From Qipengyuania gelatinilytica (GTDB lineage Bacteria > Pseudomonadota > Alphaproteobacteria > Sphingomonadales > Sphingomonadaceae): a stretch of 64,000 bases of DNA. The position numbers and the translations under genes were made by a program. This document shows positions 17,762 to 25,874 of the stretch, piece by piece. Where the stretch lies: the NCBI RefSeq assembly GCF_019711315.1, contig NZ_CP081294.1, positions 1,240,001 to 1,304,000 of the forward strand. The letters are read 5' to 3'. Numbering within the stretch: position 1 is the stretch's first letter; each line of letters begins with the position of its first letter. Below the pieces are notes generated by a model, which ran no database searches, was not told the DNA's origin, and was given only the letters and a program-made list of their open reading frames with translations.

Positions 17762-18771
17762 ATATCCTCGTTACCGGAGCGGCCGGCCTCCTCGGGGGTG
17801 AGGTCTGCAAGCGGCTGGCCGATCAGGGTCACCGCGTGACCGCGCTCGTCCATCGCAATCCGGAGGTGCGCGCAAACGATGGCGCTGCCGTGTCTGTCAC
17901 AAGGCTGGCGGGCGACGTATCGAAGCCGCAACTGGGCTGGACCGATAGCGAATTCGAGACGGTCGCCGAAGCGCACGACCTGTTGATCCATTGCGCCGCG
18001 ACCGTCCGCTTCGACCTCGAGGAGTCCGATTACCAAGCGGTCAATGTCGATGGTGTGCGCAACGCCCTGTCATTGGCCGAGGCGGGCGGGATGGACTTCC
18101 TCCATGTCTCCACCGCCTATGTCTGCGGGACGCGCGACGGAGCGATACTGGAGGCCGACCCGCTGCCCGAAGGCGGCTTCGCCAATGGCTATGAAGCCAG
18201 CAAGGCTGCGGGCGAAAGGCTCGTACGCGCAAGCGGAACACGCTGGGCGATCGCGCGACCCTCTATCGTGGTGGGCGAGCACGCAAGCGGCCGGATCCGC
18301 CAATTTGACACCACCTATGCTGCCTTTAAACTGATTGCCGAGGGCCGGGTGCGGCACATGCCTGCTCGCGAAGGGGCCACGCTCGATTTAGTTCCGCTCG
18401 ATCACGTAGTCGGCGGGATCACCGCCATCGCGGCGGACATGGAAAAGGCCGCGAGCGGGACATTCCACCTTGTTTCGGGCCAGCCGCTTCCCGTCGAACG
18501 CTTCACCGGTGTGATCGGCAGCTACGAACAATTCCACGAGCCCGAACTGGTCCCGCCCGAACGTTTCGATCCGACCATGCTGCCCGCGCTCGAGCGGCGG
18601 CTCTTCAAGCGTGTTGCCGGCCTCTATGCGAGCTATTTCCAGCGCGATCCGCATTTCGACGATGCCGCGTTCCGCGCATTCGCTGGTGAACCATGCCCAG
18701 AAACCGGCGAGGCCTTCATAAGCCGCCTTATCGATTATTGCATTGCCGACGGGTTCCTGCCCGAAGCGTGA
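17755..18771 (+). CDS. NAD(P)-dependent epimerase/dehydratase family protein (extended SDR)
   Basis: 338 residues from TTG at 17755, which gives MLNILVTGAAGLLG and overlaps the methyltransferase stop by 7 nt; no ATG gives a complete nucleotide-binding fold. The Rossmann motif is VTGAAGLLG, and the catalytic Ser and Tyr-x3-Lys are in HVSTAYVCG and YEASKAAGE. Resemblance extends to thioester-reductase-like and sterol-dehydrogenase-like SDRs. In this cluster it might act on the sugar or acyl part of an arsenosugar or arsenolipid; that is inference. It converges on the glycosyltransferase gene with a 9-bp gap. Confidence 0.78.
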   Translation: MLNILVTGAAGLLGGEVCKRLADQGHRVTALVHRNPEVRANDGAAVSVTRLAGDVSKPQLGWTDSEFETVAEAHDLLIHCAATVRFDLEESDYQAVNVDGVRNALSLAEAGGMDFLHVSTAYVCGTRDGAILEADPLPEGGFANGYEASKAAGERLVRASGTRWAIARPSIVVGEHASGRIRQFDTTYAAFKLIAEGRVRHMPAREGATLDLVPLDHVVGGITAIAADMEKAASGTFHLVSGQPLPVERFTGVIGSYEQFHEPELVPPERFDPTMLPALERRLFKRVAGLYASYFQRDPHFDDAAFRAFAGEPCPETGEAFISRLIDYCIADGFLPEA

Positions 18772-18780
18772 GCCTGCTGC

Positions 18781-19503
18781 TCACCGCACATCGGGATAGT
18801 GTTTCGCCATCCGGCCGCGCAGGCCGAAGGCCCACATCATGCCGACCTTGAAGTATATCCAGTTCGCCTTGAGCGGGCCCCATGCCGCGATCCTGCGGTC
18901 CGAGGTGTAGACCCTTCGCCGCACCATCTTCACCCGGCCCAGCCGCGCGAGTTTCACGCACAGGTCTGCCTCTTCCATCACGGCGTCGCCGGGCGTGCAG
19001 CCACCCACTGCAAGGAAATCGTCGCGCCGGAAAAACATTGCGTGATCGCCGAAGAGCAGTCGGACGCCGCGAAAGAACAGGTGCGGCCGCGTCAGCAGCG
19101 GGGCGTACCAGGTCTTTGCCCAGTTATGGATCGTCGTGCCCCAGCGGGTCTTCTCCGGACCGCGAATGACCGGCGTGAAACTCGCCAGCGCGATCGTATC
19201 GTCCGCCAGCGTTTTCTCGACAACGGCAACCATGTCGGAGGGAGGACAGGTATCGGCATGGACCACGCACACCAGCCTCCCCTCGGCTGCTTCGACCCCT
19301 GCATTGATCTGCTTTGCCCGCCCTTGCTCGCAGGCCATCACGCGCCAGCCTGCCATGCGCGCGATTGCGCAGGTCTCGTCGCTACTCCCGCCGTCGACCA
19401 GCAGGATTTCGTGAGGTTTGGGATCGAGGCACTCGAATGCTGCTACGAGATCCGGCAGGGCCTTGGCTTCGTTCAGCGCAGGGATCAGCAGTGTAACACT
19501 CAT
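18781..19503 (-). CDS. TIGR04283-type glycosyltransferase (arsenosugar-associated GT2)
   Basis: 240 residues. A GT-A fold starts at once (SVTLLIPALNEAKALPDL), with ILLVDGGSSDETCAIAR and CVVHADTCPP in place of the usual DxD, and the later FFRGVRLLFGDHAMFFRRDDF and MEEADLCVKLARLG. These are characteristic of the family called rSAM/selenodomain-associated transferase 2, later tied to arsenosugar biosynthesis. ATG 19503 overlaps the stop of the upstream gene as ATGA, so it is translationally coupled to it. Confidence 0.82.
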   Translation of the reverse strand: MSVTLLIPALNEAKALPDLVAAFECLDPKPHEILLVDGGSSDETCAIARMAGWRVMACEQGRAKQINAGVEAAEGRLVCVVHADTCPPSDMVAVVEKTLADDTIALASFTPVIRGPEKTRWGTTIHNWAKTWYAPLLTRPHLFFRGVRLLFGDHAMFFRRDDFLAVGGCTPGDAVMEEADLCVKLARLGRVKMVRRRVYTSDRRIAAWGPLKANWIYFKVGMMWAFGLRGRMAKHYPDVR

Positions 19504-20075
19504 TGCAGTTCGGGCCACTGGGCGAGGTCTTCGCCGGTATCGATGTCCGCCAGCTCGGGCAGCACTGCCGGGCCATAGCCATGCGCCGCCAGGCGGGCGA
19601 GCGTTTCGGGCAGCACTTTGGGCGTGCTCCATTCCATGTCGTCGAACAGGAAAGGGACCGGCTCGGTGAAGCCGATAAGGTAATAGCCGCCGTCATTGGC
19701 AGGGCCGAGCACGACGCGGCGATCATCCAGCGCTGCTGCAGCAGCCTGCAGCAGCGGCACGGAAAGCCCCGGACAATCGCTGCCGATCAGCATTGCCGGC
19801 GCCTCGACCCGTCCCATCTTCTCGCCAAGGTCGCCCTCGCCCTGATCGACCACGCTGGTGTCTTCGCCGAACAGCTCGTGGAAAGCCGCGATCTCCCCGC
19901 CAGTCACGCGCAATTCGAAGTCCAGCCCGCTCTCCCGGGCCACCTCGACCGTATGCGCCAGCAGGCGAGCATAGATTCGCGCCGCGCCCTCTGCGCCCAC
20001 GGCCGGGATGAGACGCGTCTTCACTTTGCCCGGCACGGGCAGGCGAGCGAATATCGAAAGTTTCGGGGAAGCCAT
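19500..20075 (-). CDS. TIGR04282-type transferase (arsenosugar-associated)
   Basis: 191 residues. Recognised by FARLPVPGKVKTRLIP, LIGSDCPGLSVPLL, LGPANDGGYYLIGF and LPELADIDTGEDL, all typical of the nucleotidyltransferase-like family named rSAM/selenodomain-associated transferase 1. It forms a coupled pair with the TIGR04283-type gene, and the pair frequently accompanies radical SAM genes for arsenosugar synthesis. The precise substrate is not established from sequence. Confidence 0.85.
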   Translation of the reverse strand: MASPKLSIFARLPVPGKVKTRLIPAVGAEGAARIYARLLAHTVEVARESGLDFELRVTGGEIAAFHELFGEDTSVVDQGEGDLGEKMGRVEAPAMLIGSDCPGLSVPLLQAAAAALDDRRVVLGPANDGGYYLIGFTEPVPFLFDDMEWSTPKVLPETLARLAAHGYGPAVLPELADIDTGEDLAQWPELQ

Positions 20076-20130
20076 CGCAGCGCAGGATAGCGCGCTTGTC
20101 GTAAGGCGAAAGGGGCGATGGGAAGAAAGG

Positions 20131-20207
<77 letters not shown>

Positions 20208-20297
20208 ACCACGGGCGCTCCCCTAGGCAGGTGAGCGATGGGGGTCAAGCATGCTTTGGCTTGCCATTCGCCCCATCCGCCACTTAGGTCGTTCCCG

Positions 20298-20891
20298 ATG
20301 TCAGCCAAGGGATCAACTTCGCAGCCGCTCGATGCGAAAGGCGCAGGCAGCGCCAGTGGCGGGCCGTCCTTTTCGCTGGTGAACAGGATTGCCCGCGTGG
20401 TGTGGCAGGTCGCGTGGCTGGCGCTCGCACGATGGACGCCGCCGCCGCTGCACGCCTGGCGCGCGATGGTGCTCAGAATGTTCGGGGCGAAGCTGGGAGG
20501 CGGCTGCCGGGTGCACGCCAGCGTCCGCATATGGCTGCCGGCAAATCTCGAACTGGGCGACAATGTCCTGATCGGTCCGGGAGCAATTCTCTACAACCAG
20601 GGCCGCATCGCGATCGGCAGCGATGCCGTGGTGTCCCAGCGCGCGCATATTTGCGCCAGCACGCATGATGTCTCGGACAGCAATTTTCAGCTGGTCCTGC
20701 GTCCCATATCGCTGGGGCCGGAGGTGTGGGTAGCGGCCGAGGCCTTTGTCGGCCCCGGCGTCACCATGGGCGAAGGCGCGGTTCTTGCAGCGCGTGGCGC
20801 GCTGTTCGAGGATGCAAAAAGCTGGTCGATCTATCGCGGCAACCCGGCCGTGAAGCTCAAGCCCCGCGTGCTGCGAGCTGGCGAAGCGTAA
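20298..20891 (+). CDS. Hexapeptide-repeat acyltransferase (WcaF-like)
   Basis: 197 residues from ATG 20298. After an N-terminal basic region (WQVAWLALARWTPPPLHAWRAM) come left-handed beta-helix repeats (LGDNVLIGPGAILYNQ, IAIGSDAVVSQRAHI, VWVAAEAFVGPGVTMGEGAVLAA) with a catalytic-type His in CASTHDVS, ending in YRGNPAVKLKPR. This resembles putative colanic acid O-acetyltransferases that modify exopolysaccharide sugars; the acceptor is unknown. The end overlaps the convergent folK by 35 bp. A longer start at 20238 would enter the tRNA flank and is rejected. Confidence 0.8.
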   Translation: MSAKGSTSQPLDAKGAGSASGGPSFSLVNRIARVVWQVAWLALARWTPPPLHAWRAMVLRMFGAKLGGGCRVHASVRIWLPANLELGDNVLIGPGAILYNQGRIAIGSDAVVSQRAHICASTHDVSDSNFQLVLRPISLGPEVWVAAEAFVGPGVTMGEGAVLAARGALFEDAKSWSIYRGNPAVKLKPRVLRAGEA

Positions 20892-21342
20892 GCCCGGTCA
20901 CGGGATCGCGCCATCGCGGTGCGACTTCTGCCGCTGGTCCTAGTACGAAATCGCGGCCGCGAAACTCCGGATGGGGTATTGCAAGGTCGGGCGTGTTCCA
21001 CACCCCGCCGCTCCACAAGACGATATCGAGATCCAGGGTACGCGCGCGCCATTGTGCGCCACGGCGGCGACGCCCGAAAGCATCCTCTACCGACTGGAGG
21101 AGGGCCAGCATCTCGCCGGGCGCATGCCTCGAGGCGACCAGCGCAGCGCCATTGGCATAGCGCCTCAGCGAGGGACCGACCGGCAGGCTCGGGCGTATGC
21201 GCGACACTTCGCGCAGCACCACGCCCTCGGCATCCAGCGTCTCGAGCGCGGCGCGCAGCACTGCCCCCGGACCGCCGATCCGCGGTACGCGCATGTTCGA
21301 TCCCAGCGCGATGACATAGCTGTGGCTGCTTGCGCCCGTCAT
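20857..21342 (-). CDS. folK: 2-amino-4-hydroxy-6-hydroxymethyldihydropteridine pyrophosphokinase
   Basis: 161 residues. HPPK landmarks: YVIALGSNM at the start, RIRPSLPVGPSLRRYANGAALV, and WRARTLDLDIVLW followed by IPHPEFRGRDFVLGPAAEVAP, the family signature. It transfers pyrophosphate from ATP to the pterin just before dihydropteroate synthesis in folate biosynthesis. It is a single gene here, convergent with the acyltransferase and divergent from the peptidase (48 bp between starts). Confidence 0.92.
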   Translation of the reverse strand: MTGASSHSYVIALGSNMRVPRIGGPGAVLRAALETLDAEGVVLREVSRIRPSLPVGPSLRRYANGAALVASRHAPGEMLALLQSVEDAFGRRRRGAQWRARTLDLDIVLWSGGVWNTPDLAIPHPEFRGRDFVLGPAAEVAPRWRDPVTGLTLRQLAARGA

Positions 21343-21390
21343 CCCCCGCGCCTAGCCTCGCGTCGCAGCAAAGCAAAGGGAGGATGAGCC

Positions 21391-22806
21391 ATGCGGCTTG
21401 CAGGTTTGTTGGTGGCTGGCGCAGTCGCCTTGTCGGGAGCGCCCGTATTCGCACAGGAACGCGACCGGACCGAGCACGAACAGCGCGTCTACGATATCTA
21501 CCGTGACATCATCGCATTCCGCACTGCCAAGGGACACGGGCAGGTGGACGACATGGTCTCCTACCTCACCGGGCGTCTGTCCGAGGCCGGCTTTGCCGAT
21601 GAAGATATCATGGTCACCGATTACGACAGCGAGGGCGATCCGACCCAGGGGCTGATCGTGCGGTACCGTGGTGACGGGTCTTCGGGCGAGAAGCCGATCG
21701 TGCTGCTCGCGCATATGGATGTCGTCGATGCCCTGCCGGAAGACTGGGTGCGCGATCCTTTCACGCTGACCGAGGACAATGGCTATTTCTACGGTCGCGG
21801 GACGATGGACAACAAGTACGGGGTCGCCAATCTGACCGGCACTTTCATCCGCCTGATGGAAGAAGGCTGGACTCCCAATCGCGACCTTTACCTCGTGTTT
21901 TCCGGTGACGAGGAGACCGGGATGGTGTCCACCCGGGCGCAGGCCAAGTGGGTGGCGGAGAACGTCGATCCGGCCTTCGTGCTCAATTCCGATGCCGGGG
22001 GGATCGGTCTGAGAGACGATTACGCGCCGCTCGCCCAGCGCGTGCAGGCAGCGGAAAAGACCTTCGTTACCTATGAGCTGACCGTCACCAACCAGGGCGG
22101 TCATTCTTCGCGGCCGCGCAAGGACAACGCGATCTACGAACTCGCCGATGCGCTGCAAAAGGTGCGCAGCTACGAGTTTCCCGTCCGTGCGACGCCGCTG
22201 ACGCGCAGCTATTTCGCGGCCCTTGGGCAGGCAGTACCCGGCGAACTCGGAGCCGCCATGCGCAGCTTTGCGGAAAATCCCGAGGATGCGGCTGCGGTGG
22301 CCACACTCCGCTCGGTGCCCGAGTTTCTCGGCACCACGGGGACGACCTGCGTGGCAACGATGCTACGGGCAGGTCACGCCGAGAACGCCCTGCCCCAGAC
22401 TGCGACGGCGACCGTCAATTGCCGCGTCTTTCCCGGCGAGGGCGTCGAGCTGACCCAACAGCGCCTGGCAGAGGCAATCGGCAATCCGGACGTCGAGATC
22501 GTAATGCTGGGCGAGCCGACAGAAAGCCCCGAAAGCACGCTGCGCGAAGATGTCAGCGGGGCCTTGGCAAAATCGCTCACGGCGCGCTTCGGGCAGCCGC
22601 TTCCGATCGTACCCTACATGGAATCGGGCGGGACCGACGGTATGCATTACCGAACGCTGGGATATAACACCGTGGCGATCAGCGGCGGCGCCAGCAGGCC
22701 GCAGGATGTCTACGCCCACGGGCTGGACGAGCGGATGCGGGTCGATGCCTTCTACGCCGGCCTCGACCACTGGAGCATCATCCTGAAAGAGCTTGCCGGG
22801 AGCTAG
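21391..22806 (+). CDS. Exported M20 family metallopeptidase
   Basis: 471 residues. A signal peptide (MRLAGLLVAGAVALSGAPVFAQ) indicates export. Metal-site elements of the M20 family are in order: LLAHMDVVDALPEDW, YGRGTMDNKYGVANL, FSGDEETGM and a late SGGTDGMHYRTLGYN. A dimerisation domain lies between. It is expected to be a periplasmic carboxypeptidase or dipeptidase with a binuclear zinc site. AAAGGGAGGA precedes the ATG. The stop overlaps the next, convergent gene by 4 bp. Confidence 0.85.
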   Translation: MRLAGLLVAGAVALSGAPVFAQERDRTEHEQRVYDIYRDIIAFRTAKGHGQVDDMVSYLTGRLSEAGFADEDIMVTDYDSEGDPTQGLIVRYRGDGSSGEKPIVLLAHMDVVDALPEDWVRDPFTLTEDNGYFYGRGTMDNKYGVANLTGTFIRLMEEGWTPNRDLYLVFSGDEETGMVSTRAQAKWVAENVDPAFVLNSDAGGIGLRDDYAPLAQRVQAAEKTFVTYELTVTNQGGHSSRPRKDNAIYELADALQKVRSYEFPVRATPLTRSYFAALGQAVPGELGAAMRSFAENPEDAAAVATLRSVPEFLGTTGTTCVATMLRAGHAENALPQTATATVNCRVFPGEGVELTQQRLAEAIGNPDVEIVMLGEPTESPESTLREDVSGALAKSLTARFGQPLPIVPYMESGGTDGMHYRTLGYNTVAISGGASRPQDVYAHGLDERMRVDAFYAGLDHWSIILKELAGS

Positions 22807-23225
22807 AACAGCTCGTTGGGCACTTCACGCGCGCCAAACTCGCCCAGCGAGAGGCGCCGCTTGAGCTTGAGGAAACCCTTGCCCTCTTCGGTATAGGGCA
22901 CGGCGATATTGGCCGAGAAATTGGGTGCCCTGAGCAGCACGGCGACCTCGGCATCATCATGCCGGTCGAGCGCGATGGCGCAGGCCTTCACGGTCCCTTC
23001 CGCCACGCGTGGGCGCAGGATCGCGAAAAGGCGGTCGATCACGGTGCGCCTCCCGTCGATCGTGTCGGTATCGAGCACGGCGACATTGTGGATCGCGCCG
23101 GTGCCGCGCAGCTCGAAGACCAGCGGGTGGAAATGCCCGTCCTTCTCGATCCGCCCGACGGCCGCTTCGAGGGCCGCGGTAAAGAGGTGATCGAGCTGGT
23201 CCTGTGTGATGGCGCGACCCTGCAA
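22803..23225 (-). CDS. Conserved protein of unknown function in the aguB operon
   Basis: 140 residues from TTG at 23225 (MQGRAITQDQLDHLF); the upstream in-frame sequence is antisense-like low-complexity Arg/Ser/Thr translation, so the start must be near here. The stop of aguB is only 4 nt before, and a GAGGA lies 11 nt upstream. I recognise no domain: the protein is soluble, mixed alpha/beta, with HPLVFELRGTGAIHNVAV and KACAIALDRHDDAEVAVLLR. It is translated right after N-carbamoylputrescine amidase, suggesting a related role, but nothing more can be said. Confidence 0.65.
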   Translation of the reverse strand: MQGRAITQDQLDHLFTAALEAAVGRIEKDGHFHPLVFELRGTGAIHNVAVLDTDTIDGRRTVIDRLFAILRPRVAEGTVKACAIALDRHDDAEVAVLLRAPNFSANIAVPYTEEGKGFLKLKRRLSLGEFGAREVPNELF

Positions 23226-23229
23226 GATG

Positions 23230-24093
23230 CTAGATATCCTCGCAGATACGCCCGTAGAGCTGCGGGCGGCGGTCGCGGAAGAAGCCCATGCCGGCCCGGT
23301 GCTTCGCCGCGCGGTCGAGGTCGAGCGTCGCGACAAGGGCGCCGCTGTCCGAAGCGCCATATTCTTCCAGCAAATCGCCCCACTCGTCCGAGATGAAGCT
23401 GTGGCCGTAGAAGCTCTGCTGGCGGTCGGCCGGGCCTTCATGGCCGATCCGGTTGGCTGCACATACGGGCATGCAGTTCGACACCGCATGGCCGATCATC
23501 GCGCGGCGCCACATGCGGCTGGTGTCGAGATCGGCATCATAGGGCTCCGAGCCGATGGCCGTCGGGTAAAGCAATACCTCGGCGCCCTTCAGCGCCATCA
23601 CGCGGGCGCATTCGGGATACCACTGGTCCCAGCAGATGCCGACGCCGATACGCGCCCCGAAGACGTCCCACACCTTGAAGCCGTCATTGCCCGGGCGGAA
23701 ATAGTACTTCTCCTCGTAGCCCGGGCCGTCAGGGATGTGGCTCTTGCGATAGGTGCCCATGATCTCGCCATCGGGCCCGACCATCGCAAGCGTGTTGTAA
23801 TAATGATGGCCGTCGCGCTCGAAGAAGCTGGTCGGGATTGCGACGCCCAGCCTCTTTGCAAGCTCCTGCATCGCCCTGACGCTCGGGTCATCGGCCAGCG
23901 GCCGGGCGCGGGCGAACAGTTCCTCTTCCTCCTCACGGCAGAAGTAATCGGCGGCGAAGAGCTCGGGCGGCAGGATCACCTGCGCGCCCTTGCTTGCGGC
24001 CTCTTCGACCAGCGCGGACACGGCAGCGATATTGTCGGCTTCGTCCGGGCGGGCGAGCGGCAATTGCAGGACGGAAACGGTCAGTTCTCTCAT
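23230..24093 (-). CDS. aguB: N-carbamoylputrescine amidase
   Basis: 287 residues. Nitrilase-superfamily catalytic triad is visible: E44 (LPPELF), K117 (YRKSHIPDGPGY) and C154 (GVGICWDQWYPE). Substrate-loop features typical of AguB, such as YEEKYYFRPGNDGF and NRIGHEG, are present. It hydrolyses N-carbamoylputrescine to putrescine, CO2 and ammonia in the agmatine route. It is the middle gene of an operon: SIMPL lipoprotein, aguB, unknown protein. No agmatine deiminase gene is in this window. Confidence 0.88.
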   Translation of the reverse strand: MRELTVSVLQLPLARPDEADNIAAVSALVEEAASKGAQVILPPELFAADYFCREEEEELFARARPLADDPSVRAMQELAKRLGVAIPTSFFERDGHHYYNTLAMVGPDGEIMGTYRKSHIPDGPGYEEKYYFRPGNDGFKVWDVFGARIGVGICWDQWYPECARVMALKGAEVLLYPTAIGSEPYDADLDTSRMWRRAMIGHAVSNCMPVCAANRIGHEGPADRQQSFYGHSFISDEWGDLLEEYGASDSGALVATLDLDRAAKHRAGMGFFRDRRPQLYGRICEDI

Positions 24094-24105
24094 GGGAGAG
24101 ATGCG

Positions 24106-24873
24106 TTATTTCTCCCGAAGCGCGAAGTCTACCTGGATATAGACGTTGGAGCGGGTGGTGCCGACCATCATACCGGGCGATCCGCTCTCCGGACGCGGGC
24201 CGAGGGCGATCGGCGGAGGGGGCGGCGCGACGGGCGCGGTCCGCTGGACCATCGCCTCGTTCATCACCTCGGCACCGCGCAGCCAGGTGTTGCCCTGCTG
24301 CCCGCCCGCATCGCGGATATAGAGCACACGGCTGATTTCCATGCCCGCAGCTTCGGCATAGGCCTCGGCACGGGTGCGCGCGGCCTTGTAAGCGTCTGCA
24401 TAAGCAAGGTTCGCCACTGCTTCGGGATCGCTCATCGTCAGGCTTGGCCCGCCAAGGACATTGGCTCCGGCCTCGGTGACGGCTGTGATTGCGGCGCCTG
24501 CCGCATCGGGATCGTCCATCGTTACCTGGAAGACATTGCTCGCCTGGTACTGGCCCTTGCGGTCGCCCCAGGTAATGCGCTGCACGGAGACATTCTGCGT
24601 CTGGATGTCGTCTTCGGCCACACCCATTTCGCGCAGGGCTGCAACGATCTCGGCCAGCTTTTCGGCATTGGCCTCGCTGGCAGCCGTGGCGCTGCGCGAG
24701 AAAGTTTCGACGCCCGCATTGAATTGCGCACGGTCGGGGCGGCTTTCGGCCTGCCCGCTGGCGCTGACGGACAGCAGCGTTTCGCCATGATCGACGCCGC
24801 GCGCCTCGTCGGCACGGTCGCTGCAGGCGGCGAGCACAAGCGGGGCCGCTGCGGCAAGAATCAGTTTTTGCAT
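24106..24873 (-). CDS. SIMPL-domain (DUF541) lipoprotein
   Basis: 255 residues. A lipoprotein signal peptide ends in the lipobox LAAC (MQKLILAAAAPLVLAACSD), so the protein is anchored in the envelope. The rest reads as a SIMPL/DUF541 domain: LLSVSASGQAESRPDRAQFNAGV, the MGVAEDDIQTQNVSVQ stretch, and a C-terminal VYIQVDFAL. The biochemical role of the family is not established; some members affect stress tolerance. The GGAGGG ribosome site, 7 nt before the ATG, is entirely inside a perfect hairpin (see 24878-24914). aguB follows after 12 nt. Confidence 0.82.
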   Translation of the reverse strand: MQKLILAAAAPLVLAACSDRADEARGVDHGETLLSVSASGQAESRPDRAQFNAGVETFSRSATAASEANAEKLAEIVAALREMGVAEDDIQTQNVSVQRITWGDRKGQYQASNVFQVTMDDPDAAGAAITAVTEAGANVLGGPSLTMSDPEAVANLAYADAYKAARTRAEAYAEAAGMEISRVLYIRDAGGQQGNTWLRGAEVMNEAMVQRTAPVAPPPPPIALGPRPESGSPGMMVGTTRSNVYIQVDFALREK

Positions 24874-24877
24874 GGAA

Positions 24878-24914
24878 AATCCCTCCGATGTAACACTATC
24901 ACATCGGAGGGATT
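24878..24914 (-). promoter_or_regulatory. Perfect 14-bp hairpin enclosing the SIMPL gene's ribosome binding site
   Basis: Bases 24878-24891 are the exact inverse complement of 24901-24914, with a 9-nt loop. On the minus strand the 3' arm contains GGAGGG (24886-24881), the Shine-Dalgarno of the gene starting at 24873, and the arm is followed by TTCC and ATG. The structure can act as an attenuating terminator for the upstream methyltransferase transcript or as an RBS-masking switch. Its existence is certain; its role is inferred. Confidence 0.7.
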
Positions 24915-24946
24915 GCAGGGTTCAGATTAACGCTGGATGGACGCGA

Positions 24947-25771
24947 TCAGTCGGCTTTCTTGAAAAGCAGCGTCATGCGGTCGCTTTCGCCGATGGCGAG
25001 ATAGCGGTCGCGGTCCTGGTCGCCGTAGCGAAGGACGGGAGGGAGGGTCCAAACGCCGCCCTCCCAATTCGCCGGGTCCTTCGGATTGGCGTTGATCTCG
25101 CTTTCGGCCACCAGCTCGAACCCGTTGGCTTCGAAGATCGCCACCACGTCCTGCGTGCGCATATAGCCACGCTGGTTGGCGCCGTAATCGTCGTAGCTGG
25201 CCCCTTCGGGCGCACGGTGCTGGACAACGCCAACCATGCCATCGTCCTTGAGCATGACGCGCGCGGCCTTGAGGACCGCGTCCGCTTCATTGCCGATGTT
25301 GAGGCCGTGCATCGAGCGGAAGATCAGCACGCGATCGACCGTGCCGGCGACATCATCGGGCATCTCGTCGATTTCGAATGCCTTTACGTTGTCGGAATTG
25401 ATGCTCGCCTGATCGGCTGCGGCTTCGAGGAAGCTTTCGGTCCAGCCCTTGGCGCGCGCCTCCTGTGCGCGGTCGCGATAATTGCCGCCGTCGCTGTCGG
25501 GATTGAAGGCGATATAGGTGCCAGCTTGCGAGATATAGGGCGCCAGGACGCGCGTGTACCATCCGCCACCGGGGCCGAACTCGGCAACGGTCATGGTCGG
25601 TTCGACGCCGAAGAATTCGAGCGTTTCCGCCGGGTGGCGATACTGGTCGCGCGCACGGTCTTCATCGCGCAAGTCGGCGGCGAGGACCTCTTCGAGGTCG
25701 GGTGCATGATCGTCGGCAGCAAGCGGGGTAGCAATCATCGCGGCAGCCGCGACAGAAAGGAACAGGCGCAT
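24947..25771 (-). CDS. Exported class I SAM-methyltransferase-like protein
   Basis: 274 residues from ATG 25771, with GAGGAGAG in front. A Sec-type signal peptide (MRLFLSVAAAAMIATPLAA) precedes a Rossmann methyltransferase fold: motif I VAEFGPGGGWYTRVLAPY, then RVLIFRSMHGLNIG and a long insert before the C-terminal LPPVLRYGDQDRDRYLAIG. Similar exported proteins occur in sphingomonads. SAM is not expected in the periplasm, so either SAM binding is vestigial or the protein uses another ligand. It is transcribed upstream of the SIMPL gene and divergently from msrA (103-bp gap). Confidence 0.8.
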   Translation of the reverse strand: MRLFLSVAAAAMIATPLAADDHAPDLEEVLAADLRDEDRARDQYRHPAETLEFFGVEPTMTVAEFGPGGGWYTRVLAPYISQAGTYIAFNPDSDGGNYRDRAQEARAKGWTESFLEAAADQASINSDNVKAFEIDEMPDDVAGTVDRVLIFRSMHGLNIGNEADAVLKAARVMLKDDGMVGVVQHRAPEGASYDDYGANQRGYMRTQDVVAIFEANGFELVAESEINANPKDPANWEGGVWTLPPVLRYGDQDRDRYLAIGESDRMTLLFKKAD

Positions 25772-25874
25772 ATTTTCTCTCCTCGGGGAAATGCGAAGCT
25801 GTCCCTGCCCGTGCAGCAGGCGGATGACAAGGTGGTTACCGCTTCCTACATGAGGCGCCGAGAAGGAGATTTGC

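Noticed and set aside
23206..24930. A 574-codon plus-strand frame across the aguB and SIMPL genes.
   Set aside because: Covers two clear minus-strand genes and the hairpin; composition is antisense-like.
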